The position numbers were made by a program, and so were the translations under genes. From Chloroflexota bacterium (lineage in GTDB: Bacteria; Chloroflexota; Anaerolineae; Aggregatilineales; Phototrophicaceae), in the NCBI GenBank assembly GCA_023430545.1, contig JAEZAF010000087.1, positions 1-64,000 of the forward strand: a stretch of DNA of 64,000 nucleotides, written 5' to 3'. Below the pieces are notes generated by a model, which was given only the letters and a program-made list of their open reading frames with translations, had not been told where the DNA came from and made no database searches. Positions within the stretch are counted from its first letter, which is position 1. Every line of letters starts with the position of its first letter. Positions 16,713 to 25,831 of the stretch are shown piece after piece.

Positions 16713-16794
16713 GATTTATACGCTTTTATTCCTTTAAAATCCGGCGAATGAAATTGATACGTCTCGCCAATCGCGTACGAAAGGCAGCCGCTTT

Positions 16795-18189
16795 ATGATA
16801 GAAAAGATACGTCAGTGGTTAGGGGATACGTACAACGGCCTGTACGTGATTGTATTGAAGCCTCATATGCCGACGTATGTGACGGTTCTGGCACTCGTCA
16901 TGGCGCTGTTGTTCGGAATCTTCTGGGCGTATGTCGTCCGGCCAGTTGAGTATTACGATGGCTCGCCGCATCAGATGAGTGAAGCCGCACGCGATCAGTG
17001 GATCAAACTGGTGGCGGGTTCATATGTCGGTGGGCTGTATGATGAGCAGGAGACGTTCGGCCTTCTCCAGCGCGTTGAGAATCCCGCGCAGCGTATTGAG
17101 GTGCTGATCAGTGAGGAAACTGGCGCAGTCCAGAACGCGCTTCAGCAGACACTGTCAATCGCCCAGCAGGTCGGCGAAGGAACACCCGCGCCGCGTCCCG
17201 GTGATCTGCCTCGTGCCATCTTTGACATTGTCCTGGCCATCATTCTGCTGATTATCCTCGCCCTGATTATTTCACCCGTCTGGCGTCTGCTGTTCAGGCC
17301 GAATGTGGTGGATACCATTTACGATGCTGTGCGTCCGAAATCACAGCAGGAGATCGAGGATCGTAAGCGGCAGAAAGCTGACCGTGAAGTGATCCGTCTG
17401 CGTAAGGAAGAAGAACAGCGCCTGAAGCAGGATACTGCGCTGGCGGCGGCCTCTAACCCTTACGGCGCACCGGTGATGCAGAAGCTGTCTATCTACACCA
17501 AGGGACGCTCCTACGACGACTCCTTTGCAATCGAAGACAGCAACGATATGTTTCTGGGTGAGGCGGGGGCTACGATTGCCAAGACCATCGGCGATACCAA
17601 TGAGCCGACGGCGATTGAAGTCTGGCTGTTCGACAAAGAAGACTTTGTCCGCACACTGAACAAGCTCTTCGTCTCGGAACATGCCTACAACGATCCTATG
17701 CTTCGAGCCGATCTCGAAGGCCGGGTAGATAACCCTGCAACCGATATTGTGGTTGCCCGTCCGGGGGCTATCCTGACGCTTGAGACTGGCGCGCTGCTGC
17801 TTCAGGCAAAAATCAATGAAGTGACCTATGGCAGCAACGCGCTTCTGCCGCCCAACAGCTATTTCGATACCATGAAACTTCAGATTGAAGCGTGGCCGAA
17901 GGCTGGTGGGGCAGTTGGTGCGGCGGGCGGTGTCTCGGGTGCAGCAGTGCCCGCAATGGACTATGCCCCTGTCAATCCGGCCCCGGCACAGCCCGCGACC
18001 TATACACCCGCGCCTGCGACGTATACACCGCCAACCTATACGCCGCCGCCTGCTGCTCCGATTCCATCCGCACAGCCGACGCAGCCCGCCGCGCCGATTT
18101 ATGCGCCGCCGCCCCCTCCGCCGCCAAGTACACTACCTGAAGACGAAGATCCTTTCGGCGGTACCGGGGATTTCACTCCGCTGGCATAA
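16795..18189 (+). CDS. Two-TM membrane protein with proline-rich tail, function unknown
   Basis: I do not recognise a named family. The 464 residues show a membrane helix at ~29-49, an extracytoplasmic segment (~50-142), a second helix at ~144-168 (IFDIVLAIILLIILALIISPVW), a charged probable coiled coil (~185-217, EIEDRKRQKADREVIRLRKEEEQ), then a soluble domain (~225-365) with GRSYDDSFAIEDSNDMFLGEAGATIAKTI and DKEDFVRTLNKLFVSEHAY. The tail (~385-450) is Pro/Ala/Tyr-rich with repeated TYTP motifs and a PPPPPP run, ending in acidic DEDPFGG. Both termini of the main domains are predicted cytoplasmic. It is monocistronic between two strong terminators next to topA; a role in envelope or division scaffolding is only a guess. 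Confidence 0.85.
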   Translation: MIEKIRQWLGDTYNGLYVIVLKPHMPTYVTVLALVMALLFGIFWAYVVRPVEYYDGSPHQMSEAARDQWIKLVAGSYVGGLYDEQETFGLLQRVENPAQRIEVLISEETGAVQNALQQTLSIAQQVGEGTPAPRPGDLPRAIFDIVLAIILLIILALIISPVWRLLFRPNVVDTIYDAVRPKSQQEIEDRKRQKADREVIRLRKEEEQRLKQDTALAAASNPYGAPVMQKLSIYTKGRSYDDSFAIEDSNDMFLGEAGATIAKTIGDTNEPTAIEVWLFDKEDFVRTLNKLFVSEHAYNDPMLRADLEGRVDNPATDIVVARPGAILTLETGALLLQAKINEVTYGSNALLPPNSYFDTMKLQIEAWPKAGGAVGAAGGVSGAAVPAMDYAPVNPAPAQPATYTPAPATYTPPTYTPPPAAPIPSAQPTQPAAPIYAPPPPPPPSTLPEDEDPFGGTGDFTPLA

Positions 18190-18209
18190 GCGGCAAAATC
18201 TCTTGAATC

Positions 18210-18242
18210 AAAAGCGCACAGTCATCTGTACTGTGCGCTTTT
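18210..18242 (+). terminator. Bidirectional terminator between convergent genes
   Basis: Thirteen-base perfect stem (AAAAGCGCACAGT/ACTGTGCGCTTTT) with a 7-base loop, followed on the plus strand by TTTGTTTTCT. It sits between the convergent membrane-protein gene and greA and could serve both. Confidence 0.85.
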
Positions 18243-18274
18243 TGTTTTCTGAAGTACGGATTTAAGACTGGTTA

Positions 18275-18742
18275 TTACTGAATACTGCGGATCTTGAAGA
18301 TCGTCGTCCCGGCTGGCGTCTGTACCTTGACCTTGTCGCCTTTCTTATGGCCCAGCAGCGCCTGTCCGATCGGGCTTTTCTGCGAGATCTTCCCTTCACG
18401 CGGGTTGGCCTCCGCCGCCCCGACGATCATATAGGTCTCGTCCTCGTCACTGCCATCTTCACGGATCGTGACTTCACACCCGATGCGAACTTCATCGCTT
18501 GGCCCATCGTTGGTGATGATCTTGGCGGAGCGCAGGATATTTTCCAAATACTGGATGCGACCTTCGATGAAGGCCTGCTGTTCCTTCGCATCGTGATAGT
18601 TGGCGTTTTCCTTCAGGTCGCCTTCTGCTACCGCTTCCTTCAGCTTTATCGCGAGTTCTGGCCGTTTGACGTTCACCAGTTCTTCCAGTTCACGCTTCAG
18701 GTCGGCTTCGCCTTCAGGAGTCAAATAAACTTCATCTGTCAT
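18275..18742 (-). CDS. greA: Transcription elongation factor GreA
   Basis: Rescues backtracked RNA polymerase by stimulating transcript cleavage through the secondary channel. The N-terminal coiled coil contains the acidic tip signature GDLKENANYHDAKEQQAFIEGRIQYLE, and the C-terminal FKBP-like domain has IREDGSDEDETYMIVGAAEANPREGKISQKSPIGQALLGHKKGD. The length of 155 residues is normal for GreA. It is transcribed leftward, convergent with the membrane protein, and has its own upstream region. Confidence 0.97.
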   Translation of the reverse strand: MTDEVYLTPEGEADLKRELEELVNVKRPELAIKLKEAVAEGDLKENANYHDAKEQQAFIEGRIQYLENILRSAKIITNDGPSDEVRIGCEVTIREDGSDEDETYMIVGAAEANPREGKISQKSPIGQALLGHKKGDKVKVQTPAGTTIFKIRSIQ

Positions 18743-19057
18743 GTTCGGTCTCTTTCACCATCATTTGTATACAGTCTACCCATTCCCGCAGGAATTTCGA
18801 GAGTCTGTCATGAGCGAAATCAGCGTTCGTCATTTTACGCTTTAGCACACTTTGAGTGCGATATGTGGGGCAAGATGCCCTCAATCCCGCATTTTTGCCA
18901 TTATTTTCACTGAATGCTCATGCAAAACAGGCTTCAGCGTACCACATCGTATGACGAACATAATTCTGCACAGTATACTTAAAATATTGCGAATACTCTA
19001 AAGACTATTTTAACCCACATTTGTCAGCTTACTCTGCAATATTCAAGGAGGGCACTT
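18743..19057. other. Intergenic region between divergent greA and a receptor gene
   Basis: No gene is seen in these 315 bases. Rightward, ATGACG (18951-18956), 17 bases and TATACT (18974-18979) make a plausible promoter for the receptor gene, which also has an AAGGAGGG ribosome-binding site at 19045-19052. The rest shows nothing notable beyond AT-rich sequence. Confidence 0.5.
18951..18979 (+). promoter_or_regulatory. Candidate promoter of the receptor-SH3-CARDB gene
   Basis: ATGACG -35-like hexamer (4 of 6 consensus), 17-base spacer and TATACT -10 hexamer (5 of 6), giving an AT-rich leader of ~75 bases before the ATG. Confidence 0.45.
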
Positions 19058-21262
19058 ATGTCTATGCAAAAAAGGTTGATACCATTGATGATGGTCATCA
19101 TCCTCTTACTGGGGCTGGTAGGTATCAGCTATGGACAGGTTGAGGTTGATGTGCCTGTGTTCCGCATCGGGGTGATCGATCAGGAAACCGGGCCGATCAA
19201 TATCGCCGCGCAGCTTGCCGTCAGTGAGATCAATGCTGCGGGCGGAGTCGTGGGCGCAGATGGAACCACCTTCCTGCTGCAAATCGTCACGCAGGCACCC
19301 TCGGATGATGGATCGCTTGAAGTGGCCGTCAACAACCTGGCGCAGGCCAATGTTATCGCCGTGCTGGGGCCGCTGACCACCAACCTGACGCTCGATAATC
19401 TCGATCTGCTGCAATCGCTGGCAATCCCGGTCATTACCCCCGCGCTTGGTGATACGATCCTGACCTCGGATCAGTTTGGGCTGCTTTTCCGCAGCCGCGC
19501 AGCCGAGTTCCTGCTTGGGCGTGCACTGGCATCCTATATCGCGGATGATCTTCAGCTTACCGAGATCCTCACCGTCCAGTTGGATATCGAAAGCACAGCC
19601 GGACTGGTTGGTTTCTCCACCGCCGCCGAAGATCTCGGTATCGCACCCTCCAACGCGCTGCTGTTTACAGAAGACACCGAAATCGCGGATCTGGCAGCCT
19701 CGATTCTCGAGACCAATCCGCAGGTTGCAGTCGTCTACGGTGATCCTGTCGGTGCAGCCAACCTCTATAATCTGGTGCGTGCACTCGGATGGATCGGGAT
19801 CTATGCCTATAACGATGCAGAAGATCCAACGTTCCGCGATGCCATCACCCCGCGTGAAAATCTGACCGGCATCATCGCCGCGACGACGTGGTCCAGTGCG
19901 CTGCTGGATCTTCCGAGTCAGGAATTCGTGCTGAAATATGTGCATGCGACTGGCGAAGTCCCCAGAGCCGTAAACGCGGCTGCCTATGACAGCATCGCCC
20001 GGATTGCGCAGGCGCTTCAATCCCCCGGCGCACTTCAGGAAAATCTTCAGAGTGAAGACCCGCTTGAGGGTGTTCAGGGGCTTTTACAGCCTGCGGATCT
20101 GGGTGCTGGTGAACTGAGTGATCATGTCGTCATCGTTGAAATGCGCCGTCTGGGTGGGGCTGAGGTGGTCGCACGCTTTGCCGGATCTACCCGTGTTGAT
20201 CTGGAAGTGGAAAGCATCACCGGCACACAGGCCCCGACTCCCACCGCAACACTGGACGGCGTTTTTGTGGAAATCCGCAGCACGGTGCAGAATGTCCGCA
20301 CTGGCCCCGGCCTGGAATACGACACCCTCGGCCAGCTTCAGCAGGGGGAAACCCGCCGTGTGATCGGTGCCAATATCGATTTCAGTTGGGTCGTGGTTGA
20401 GTTCAGAGGCCAGAACGGATGGCTCTCCACCGCACCGAATCTGCTGGAAGTGATTGGCCGTCGCGAGACCGTACCCGTAATGCCTGCACCGCCCACGCCG
20501 ACGCCGGTCGCATCCTCGACCCCGGCCACAACACCGCCTCCGGGTGGGTTCGCAACCAGTATTCCGAGCGGTGATCCTAACTTCCCGGATATCGTCATCG
20601 TTGCTGCATCTCCGCTGGAACTGCCATACGGCGCGAATGCCAATGTGTCGATCACCATGCGCAATAACGGTGGTCAGGCGGCTGGACCGTTCGCCGTCGC
20701 GGCCAGTTTCGCGCCCAATAACTTCTATTCGGCACAGAACTTCCCCGGATTGGCCGCCGGTGCGGAACAGACCTTCCTGCTGCCAGTTACCACAGCCGCA
20801 CAGACCGGCAGCTTCGATGCCATCATCGTTGCCGACCTCAACAGTCAGGTGAACGAAGGACCTGCGGGTGAGGCGAATAACAGCAGCTTTGTCTACCGCT
20901 ATCGCATTGACCGTCCCAGCACATCCTCATCGACCGTGATCGGCATAGGGGCAAGCCTCGACTTGGATGGCGATTCGGTGCAGGACCTCAGCCTCACACC
21001 CGAAAGCCTGAGCAGCGCTGGTGTATGTAACAATCTGACTTTCTGCGTCGGCGTTCTCAGCCCGGCACTGAATTTCAGCACTGCACACTATGACGCCATT
21101 ACCGCCGGCGCAGGTGTGAGTTCCAACAACGTCCCCAATGGGTCGCTGGCACCCGGCACGCTGATCGGGATCATCACCAGCAGCGGCCGCCGCGCTGCCG
21201 CCAATGTCGATGCGTTTGTACCGGGAAGCTCGATTACCCTGACTTATCGCGTCTACCAATAA
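19058..21262 (+). CDS. Exported receptor-like protein: type 1 periplasmic-binding fold, SH3 and CARDB domains
   Basis: Secreted multidomain protein of 734 residues. A signal peptide (1-26) leads into a branched-chain-amino-acid-receptor-like Peripla_BP fold (~35-375: IGVIDQETGPINIAAQLAVSEINAAGGVVG; AVLGPLTTNLTLDN; VYGDPVGAANLYNLVRALGW). A bacterial SH3 domain follows (~400-460, VRTGPGLEYDTLGQLQQGETRRVIG ... WVVVEFRGQNGWLS), then a Pro/Thr linker, a CARDB-like immunoglobulin fold (~505-600, SPLELPYGANANVSITMRNNGGQAAGPFAVAASF), and a last ~120-residue region that I do not recognise. No ABC permease is adjacent, so it is more likely a cell-surface sensor or adhesin-like binding protein than a transport receptor. 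The start is set by AAGGAGGG 5 bases upstream. Confidence 0.85.
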   Translation: MSMQKRLIPLMMVIILLLGLVGISYGQVEVDVPVFRIGVIDQETGPINIAAQLAVSEINAAGGVVGADGTTFLLQIVTQAPSDDGSLEVAVNNLAQANVIAVLGPLTTNLTLDNLDLLQSLAIPVITPALGDTILTSDQFGLLFRSRAAEFLLGRALASYIADDLQLTEILTVQLDIESTAGLVGFSTAAEDLGIAPSNALLFTEDTEIADLAASILETNPQVAVVYGDPVGAANLYNLVRALGWIGIYAYNDAEDPTFRDAITPRENLTGIIAATTWSSALLDLPSQEFVLKYVHATGEVPRAVNAAAYDSIARIAQALQSPGALQENLQSEDPLEGVQGLLQPADLGAGELSDHVVIVEMRRLGGAEVVARFAGSTRVDLEVESITGTQAPTPTATLDGVFVEIRSTVQNVRTGPGLEYDTLGQLQQGETRRVIGANIDFSWVVVEFRGQNGWLSTAPNLLEVIGRRETVPVMPAPPTPTPVASSTPATTPPPGGFATSIPSGDPNFPDIVIVAASPLELPYGANANVSITMRNNGGQAAGPFAVAASFAPNNFYSAQNFPGLAAGAEQTFLLPVTTAAQTGSFDAIIVADLNSQVNEGPAGEANNSSFVYRYRIDRPSTSSSTVIGIGASLDLDGDSVQDLSLTPESLSSAGVCNNLTFCVGVLSPALNFSTAHYDAITAGAGVSSNNVPNGSLAPGTLIGIITSSGRRAAANVDAFVPGSSITLTYRVYQ

Positions 21263-21300
21263 CCAACCGCCAGTGAGTCTATCCTCGCTGACAGCAGCAT

Positions 21301-21333
21301 CAGAAACCCGGAGCATCTGCCTTCGGGTTTCTG
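21301..21333 (+). terminator. Terminator-like hairpin after the receptor gene
   Basis: Ten-base stem (CAGAAACCCG/CGGGTTTCTG) with a 13-base loop, then GTTTCAC. It lies 39 bases beyond the stop codon. Confidence 0.6.
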
Positions 21334-21452
21334 GTTTCACGCCTCGCATCAGGATTGTGGACAGTTCGCTAAAACGCGGTATAGTCGTTGCAAAATATGC
21401 AGGCCAATAAAGTCATTTTTACTTAGAGTTTCTTGCGGGCTGAACTCGATTG

Positions 21453-22466
21453 ATGAACAAAATCAATATCGGTGTGATTGGGCTTGGCCGTATGGGTCAG
21501 GTTTACGCCACACATGTCGGCCATCAGATTCCACAGGCACGGCTTGCGGCGGTCGCTGATCCACGCCGACAGGTCGCGCTGGAGTTTGCAGGGCAGTTTC
21601 CGGCGGTCGAAGTCTATGCCGATTACCTCGAACTTTTACAGCATCCCGATTTACACGCGGTGATTATTGCGACACCGACCAATACCCACCGCGAGATTGT
21701 GATTGCGGCGGCGGAAGCCGGTAAAGCGATCTTCTGCGAAAAACCCACCTCGCTGACCTTGAGCGCCACTGACGAAATGCTCGACACCGTTGACCGCTGT
21801 CGTGTCCTGTTTCAGGTCGGTTTTATGCGCCGCTTCGATGCTGGTTATGCCGAAGCACAGCGCAAAATCGATCAGGGAATCATTGGTCAGCCGGTCGCTG
21901 TCCGCTCGATTGGGCGCGACCCCTACCGTACCAGTCTGGAATATGCCGATCCCCATATCAGCGGTGGTCTGATCGTCGATATGGCGATTCATGATATCGA
22001 CCTCACACGCTGGCTGATGAGCGATGAGGTGGATCGTGTCTATACCGAAACCGCATCTCTGGTTTACCCGGAACTGCTCGACGTAGGTGATGTCGATACA
22101 GCGATGATATCACTGAAGTTTGTTCAGGGCGCGGTTGGACACATCGAAGTCAGCCGGACGGCGATTTATGGCTACGATATTCAGACCGAGATCATCGGCA
22201 GCAGGGGCACACTTCAGATCGGATACCTGCGTCAGACACCGCTGCTCGTGCTGACGAAAGAAGGCGTGCAGCATGATGTCGTCCCGCATTTTCCGCAGCG
22301 CTTTGGCGAAGCCTACACCCGTCAGATTGAGCATTTCATCGACTGTGTGGTGCGGGGCGAAGCGCCGATCGTCACGCCGCAGGATGCGAGAGCCGCTTTA
22401 CAGATTGCCCTTGCCGCGACCCGTTCTCAACATGAGGCGCGGGTGGTCTATACCAGTGAGATCTGA
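21453..22466 (+). CDS. Gfo/Idh/MocA family oxidoreductase, inositol 2-dehydrogenase-like
   Basis: NAD(P)-dependent sugar or cyclitol dehydrogenase of 337 residues. The Rossmann motif GVIGLGRMGQVYATHV opens the protein; the catalytic Lys is in AIFCEKPTSLTLS, and the active-site Asp/His pair in GGLIVDMAIHDIDLTRWLM, a wording shared with myo-inositol 2-dehydrogenases (IolG) and scyllo-inositol dehydrogenases. The ATG at 21453 is taken in place of the TTG directly before it. It lies just upstream of a three-gene sugar ABC importer, so it probably oxidises the imported sugar or inositol; substrate is inferred only from this context. Confidence 0.88.
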   Translation: MNKINIGVIGLGRMGQVYATHVGHQIPQARLAAVADPRRQVALEFAGQFPAVEVYADYLELLQHPDLHAVIIATPTNTHREIVIAAAEAGKAIFCEKPTSLTLSATDEMLDTVDRCRVLFQVGFMRRFDAGYAEAQRKIDQGIIGQPVAVRSIGRDPYRTSLEYADPHISGGLIVDMAIHDIDLTRWLMSDEVDRVYTETASLVYPELLDVGDVDTAMISLKFVQGAVGHIEVSRTAIYGYDIQTEIIGSRGTLQIGYLRQTPLLVLTKEGVQHDVVPHFPQRFGEAYTRQIEHFIDCVVRGEAPIVTPQDARAALQIALAATRSQHEARVVYTSEI

Positions 22467-22651
22467 TCCCTTGTCGGAAATCGCCCATCGGGTGTGAGCT
22501 GCATATTATTTACCCGCATGTGCGCTGTCCTTGAAACCGCCTATTCAGTGCAGAGGAGGATAAAGATACCGAACAGCCCATATAACCTGCGGTACTTTTA
22601 ATGAAATTATCGCCAGCGATTACCAGCAGTTACCACGAACGGAGAACAAAC

Positions 22652-23611
22652 ATGAATCGCATTTTGAGAGTCCTTCTGGTTACGGTTATTTTACTCATCC
22701 TCGGCGTCGCGCTGGTGGATGCGCAGGAAGCACGGCCTTACCGCATTGTGGTGGTCACACACGGGCAGGCCTCTGACCCGTTCTGGTCGGTGGTCAAAAA
22801 CGGTGTCGATCAGGCGGCGGCGGATATGCGCGTTCAGGTCGAATATCAGGCCCCGGCGACCTTCGATATGGTGGCGATGTCACAGTTGATCGATGCGGCG
22901 GTTGCCAGCCAGCCGGACGGCATCGTGATCTCCATCCCCGACGCGGAAGCCCTCGGTGATTCGATCGGAGCCGCAATCGAGGCTGGTATTCCGGTGATCT
23001 CGATCAACTCCGGCAGTGATGTCGCACAGGAACTCGGTATTCTGGCGCACATCGGCCAGACCGAATACGAAGCAGGCTTTGGCGCAGGTCAGCGTATGGC
23101 AGAAGCCGGTGCAACCAACGCGCTGTGCGTCAATCAGGAAGTCGGCAACGTGGCGCTGGACCTGCGCTGCCAGGGTTTCACCGATGCCATGACCGAAGCG
23201 GGCGGCGCGGTGGAAGTTCTGGCTGTTGACCTGAACGATCCCACCGGTTCACAGAACCGTATCTCGGCGGCAATGTCAGCAGACGATTCCATTGACGCCA
23301 TCTTCACACTTGGCCCGACGGGTGCGGCTCCGGCACTGGCGGCACTGGAAGAAGGCGGCATGCTCGGCCAGACGCTGGTCGCGACCTTCGACCTCTCACC
23401 AGAAGTCCTCGAAGCAGTGCGCGATGGCAATATGCTCTTCGCCATTGACCAGCAGCAGTACACGCAGGGCTATCTTGCCGTGATCTACATGACGCTGTAT
23501 CTGGAAAACCTGAACACCCCCGGACAGTTCATCGTTCAGACCGGTCCCGGCTTTGTCACTGCGGACACGGCTGAACAGGTCATCGCACTGTCGGCTGCCG
23601 GAACCCGCTAA
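22652..23611 (+). CDS. Sugar ABC transporter substrate-binding protein (ribose/inositol type)
   Basis: Extracytoplasmic receptor with a Peripla_BP_4 fold (RbsB/IbpA-like). The start MNRILRV at 22652, preceded by GGAGAAC, opens on a signal peptide (~1-24, ending VDAQEA); an in-frame start 51 bases earlier would only add a hydrophilic leader. Family features: YRIVVVTHGQASDPFWSVVKNGVDQAAADM, DGIVISIPDAEALGDSIGAAIEAGIPVISINSG, LGPTGAAPALAALEEGG and DQQQYTQGYLAV. Two cysteines (NALCVNQEVGN, DLRCQGF) may form a disulfide. It heads the importer; a hairpin at 23648-23674 separates it from the permease gene. Confidence 0.92.
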   Translation: MNRILRVLLVTVILLILGVALVDAQEARPYRIVVVTHGQASDPFWSVVKNGVDQAAADMRVQVEYQAPATFDMVAMSQLIDAAVASQPDGIVISIPDAEALGDSIGAAIEAGIPVISINSGSDVAQELGILAHIGQTEYEAGFGAGQRMAEAGATNALCVNQEVGNVALDLRCQGFTDAMTEAGGAVEVLAVDLNDPTGSQNRISAAMSADDSIDAIFTLGPTGAAPALAALEEGGMLGQTLVATFDLSPEVLEAVRDGNMLFAIDQQQYTQGYLAVIYMTLYLENLNTPGQFIVQTGPGFVTADTAEQVIALSAAGTR

Positions 23612-23647
23612 AGGGTAAGCTGACATTTAGAGAATAAGGCAGGATGT

Positions 23648-23674
23648 GGAGTGGGGCGGCTTTCGCCTCACTCC
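23648..23674 (+). terminator. Attenuator-like hairpin between receptor and permease genes
   Basis: Stem GGAGTG(G)GGCG with CGCC(T)CACTCC, a short loop and no strong T tract, 37 bases after the receptor gene. Such intercistronic hairpins often protect or end part of the transcripts so that the binding protein is made in excess. Confidence 0.5.
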
Positions 23675-23856
23675 TTCACATAGACTGTATTTACACGTCG
23701 AGGGATTGGTGTTGTTCGTGTATGTGTATAGGACGTGAAATTGCAGGCGCTGGACCCTTCCCGGCTTATGGAGTTTGACATTATCTGCAAAGTATAGGGG
23801 TACGGCAGTGCCGTGGACACGGCCACAGGTAACGGTTTGTTTTTAAAAGGATGTAT

Positions 23857-24915
23857 ATGGCAGCATCTACACAAAGCGTGACGGATACCGCTGGCGACGA
23901 ACGCCTCATGCGTGAAAATCGACTCAAGCGATTTTTCCGCCGGCCAGAGTTCGGCGCACTGAGTGGTGCGGTCGTCATCTGGATTTTCTTTGCCGTGGTT
24001 GCTGGTAGAGGCGGCTTTCTGAGTGCCAGCGGCACCGCCAATTATCTTGAGGTCTCAGCCGAACTTGGGATTCTGACGCTGGCAGTCGCCCTGCTGATGA
24101 TCGGCGGGGAATTCGATCTCTCGGTGGGTTCGATGATCGGTGCGACCGGCATGATCACGACTATCCTGACCGTCACCCACGGCTGGAATATCTGGGCAGC
24201 ACTGCTGGCGTCACTGGTTGCCGCGCTGGTGATCGGGGCGATCAATGGCTTTCTGGTGATTCGGACAAAGCTGCCATCCTTCATTATCACACTCGGTACG
24301 CTGTTTATCATTCGCGGCGCGACCATCGGCTTCACCCGCCAGATCACCGGTCTGACACAGGTGCGCGGGCTGAAGGATGCCGCTGGTTACGATCTTGCCA
24401 ATGCGCTTTTCGCCTCTGACATTCATCTGTTCGGCGCACGCTTCCCGATTGTCATCGTATGGTGGATCGTTTTTGCATCGCTGGCGTTTGTCTTCCTGCG
24501 CTTTACCCGTGCCGGTAACTGGGTCTTCGGGATCGGAGGCGACCAGAATGCAGCGCGAAATGTGGGTGTACCGGTGGACCGCATGAAGATTCTGCTGTTT
24601 ATGTGTACAGCGGCTGCGGCATGGTTTATCGCCCACACACAGATCATCGGCCTCGGCAGCGCAGACGTGTTACGCGGCACGCAGCGCGAATTCCATGCCA
24701 TTATCGCCGCTGTGATTGGTGGCACACTGCTGACAGGTGGTTACGGCTCCGCAATTGGGGCGGTATTGGGAGCGCTGATCTTTGGCATGGTGCAGCAGGG
24801 GATTTTCTTCGCCGGTTGGGACTCTGACTGGTTTCAGGTGTTCCTCGGTGGCATGGTGATTATCGCCGTACTGGTCAACAATTTTATCCGCAAACGTGCT
24901 TCGGAGACGCGCTGA
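23857..24915 (+). CDS. Sugar ABC transporter permease (RbsC family)
   Basis: Membrane subunit of the CUT2-class sugar importer. About nine to ten hydrophobic helices follow a ~35-residue polar N-terminus; landmarks are LTLAVALLMIGGEFDLSVGSMIGATGM, NGFLVIRTKLPSFIITLGTLFIIRGATIGFTR, GIGGDQNAARNVGVPVDRMKI (coupling helix) and IIAAVIGGTLLTGGYGSAIGAVLGALIFGMVQQGI, all typical of RbsC/FrcC proteins. The start at 23857 lies 6 bases after AAAAGG; an in-frame ATG two codons upstream touches that site. The ATPase gene follows one base after its stop. Confidence 0.93.
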   Translation: MAASTQSVTDTAGDERLMRENRLKRFFRRPEFGALSGAVVIWIFFAVVAGRGGFLSASGTANYLEVSAELGILTLAVALLMIGGEFDLSVGSMIGATGMITTILTVTHGWNIWAALLASLVAALVIGAINGFLVIRTKLPSFIITLGTLFIIRGATIGFTRQITGLTQVRGLKDAAGYDLANALFASDIHLFGARFPIVIVWWIVFASLAFVFLRFTRAGNWVFGIGGDQNAARNVGVPVDRMKILLFMCTAAAAWFIAHTQIIGLGSADVLRGTQREFHAIIAAVIGGTLLTGGYGSAIGAVLGALIFGMVQQGIFFAGWDSDWFQVFLGGMVIIAVLVNNFIRKRASETR

Positions 24916-24916
24916 G

Positions 24917-25822
24917 ATGACGATGCAGACTGCAGGTTCCGCTGAAACAACCCTCCGGAATGGGCGTACACCCATTCTGGAAGTGCGTGATCTCTGCAAA
25001 AACTACGGCACGGTCATCGCACTTAAGGATGTCAACCTGAAGCTGTATCCCGGCGAAGTGATGTGCCTGCTGGGGGACAACGGCGCGGGGAAGTCCACGC
25101 TGATTAAAACACTCAGCGGCGTCCATAAGCCGAGTTTGGGTGAGTATCTGGTTGAAGGCAAACCGGTCGATTTCAATTCTCCCCGTGACGCACTCGATCA
25201 CGGCATTGCGACGGTCTATCAGGATCTGGCGATGATCCCGCTGATGAGCATCACGCGGAATTTCTTTCTCGGATCAGAACCCACACGGCGCTATGGCCCC
25301 TTCAATTTCATCGATATGCGGGCCGCCAATCACGTTGTACGCACAGAACTGCTCAAGATGGGCATCGATATCCGTGATCCTGAACAGCCGGTCGGGACGC
25401 TGTCCGGTGGAGAGCGCCAGTCCGTCGCTATTGCGCGTGCCGTGTACTTTGGCGCGAAAGTGCTGATCCTCGACGAACCGACATCAGCACTGGGTGTCAA
25501 ACAGGCCGGGACCGTGTTGCGCTATATCGCACAGGCACGCGCGAATGGGATCGCTGTCATTTTTATCACTCATAATCCGCATCATGCCTTCCCGATTGGT
25601 GACACGTTTACCATCCTCAAACGCGGTCGAACCCTCGGTACTTTTACCAGAAATGACCTGTCCCGCGATGAGATGATCCACATGATGTCCGGGGGGGAAG
25701 AGCTGGACCGTCTGGAACATGAGCTGCGAAGTATCGGCGATACCAGCAGCCGCGAATTGGCCGATAACATTCATGAAGAGATCAGTACGCTGGGTGATCA
25801 TTCACTTGGAGATCAGCAGTAA
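24917..25822 (+). CDS. Sugar ABC transporter ATP-binding protein (single-domain, FrcA-like)
   Basis: ATPase of the same importer. The chosen ATG at 24917 is one base after the permease stop; an earlier in-frame start would overlap it. Motifs: Walker A LLGDNGAGKSTLIKTLSG, Q-loop TVYQDLAMIPLMS, signature TLSGGERQSVAIARA, Walker B VLILDEPTSALG and FITHNPHHAF. It has one nucleotide-binding domain (301 residues), as in fructose/xylose-type FrcA and XylG variants, not the duplicated domain of RbsA, so it must act as a homodimer. The C-terminal ~40 residues are acidic and low-complexity. Confidence 0.93.
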   Translation: MTMQTAGSAETTLRNGRTPILEVRDLCKNYGTVIALKDVNLKLYPGEVMCLLGDNGAGKSTLIKTLSGVHKPSLGEYLVEGKPVDFNSPRDALDHGIATVYQDLAMIPLMSITRNFFLGSEPTRRYGPFNFIDMRAANHVVRTELLKMGIDIRDPEQPVGTLSGGERQSVAIARAVYFGAKVLILDEPTSALGVKQAGTVLRYIAQARANGIAVIFITHNPHHAFPIGDTFTILKRGRTLGTFTRNDLSRDEMIHMMSGGEELDRLEHELRSIGDTSSRELADNIHEEISTLGDHSLGDQQ

Positions 25823-25831
25823 AGCACTGCC

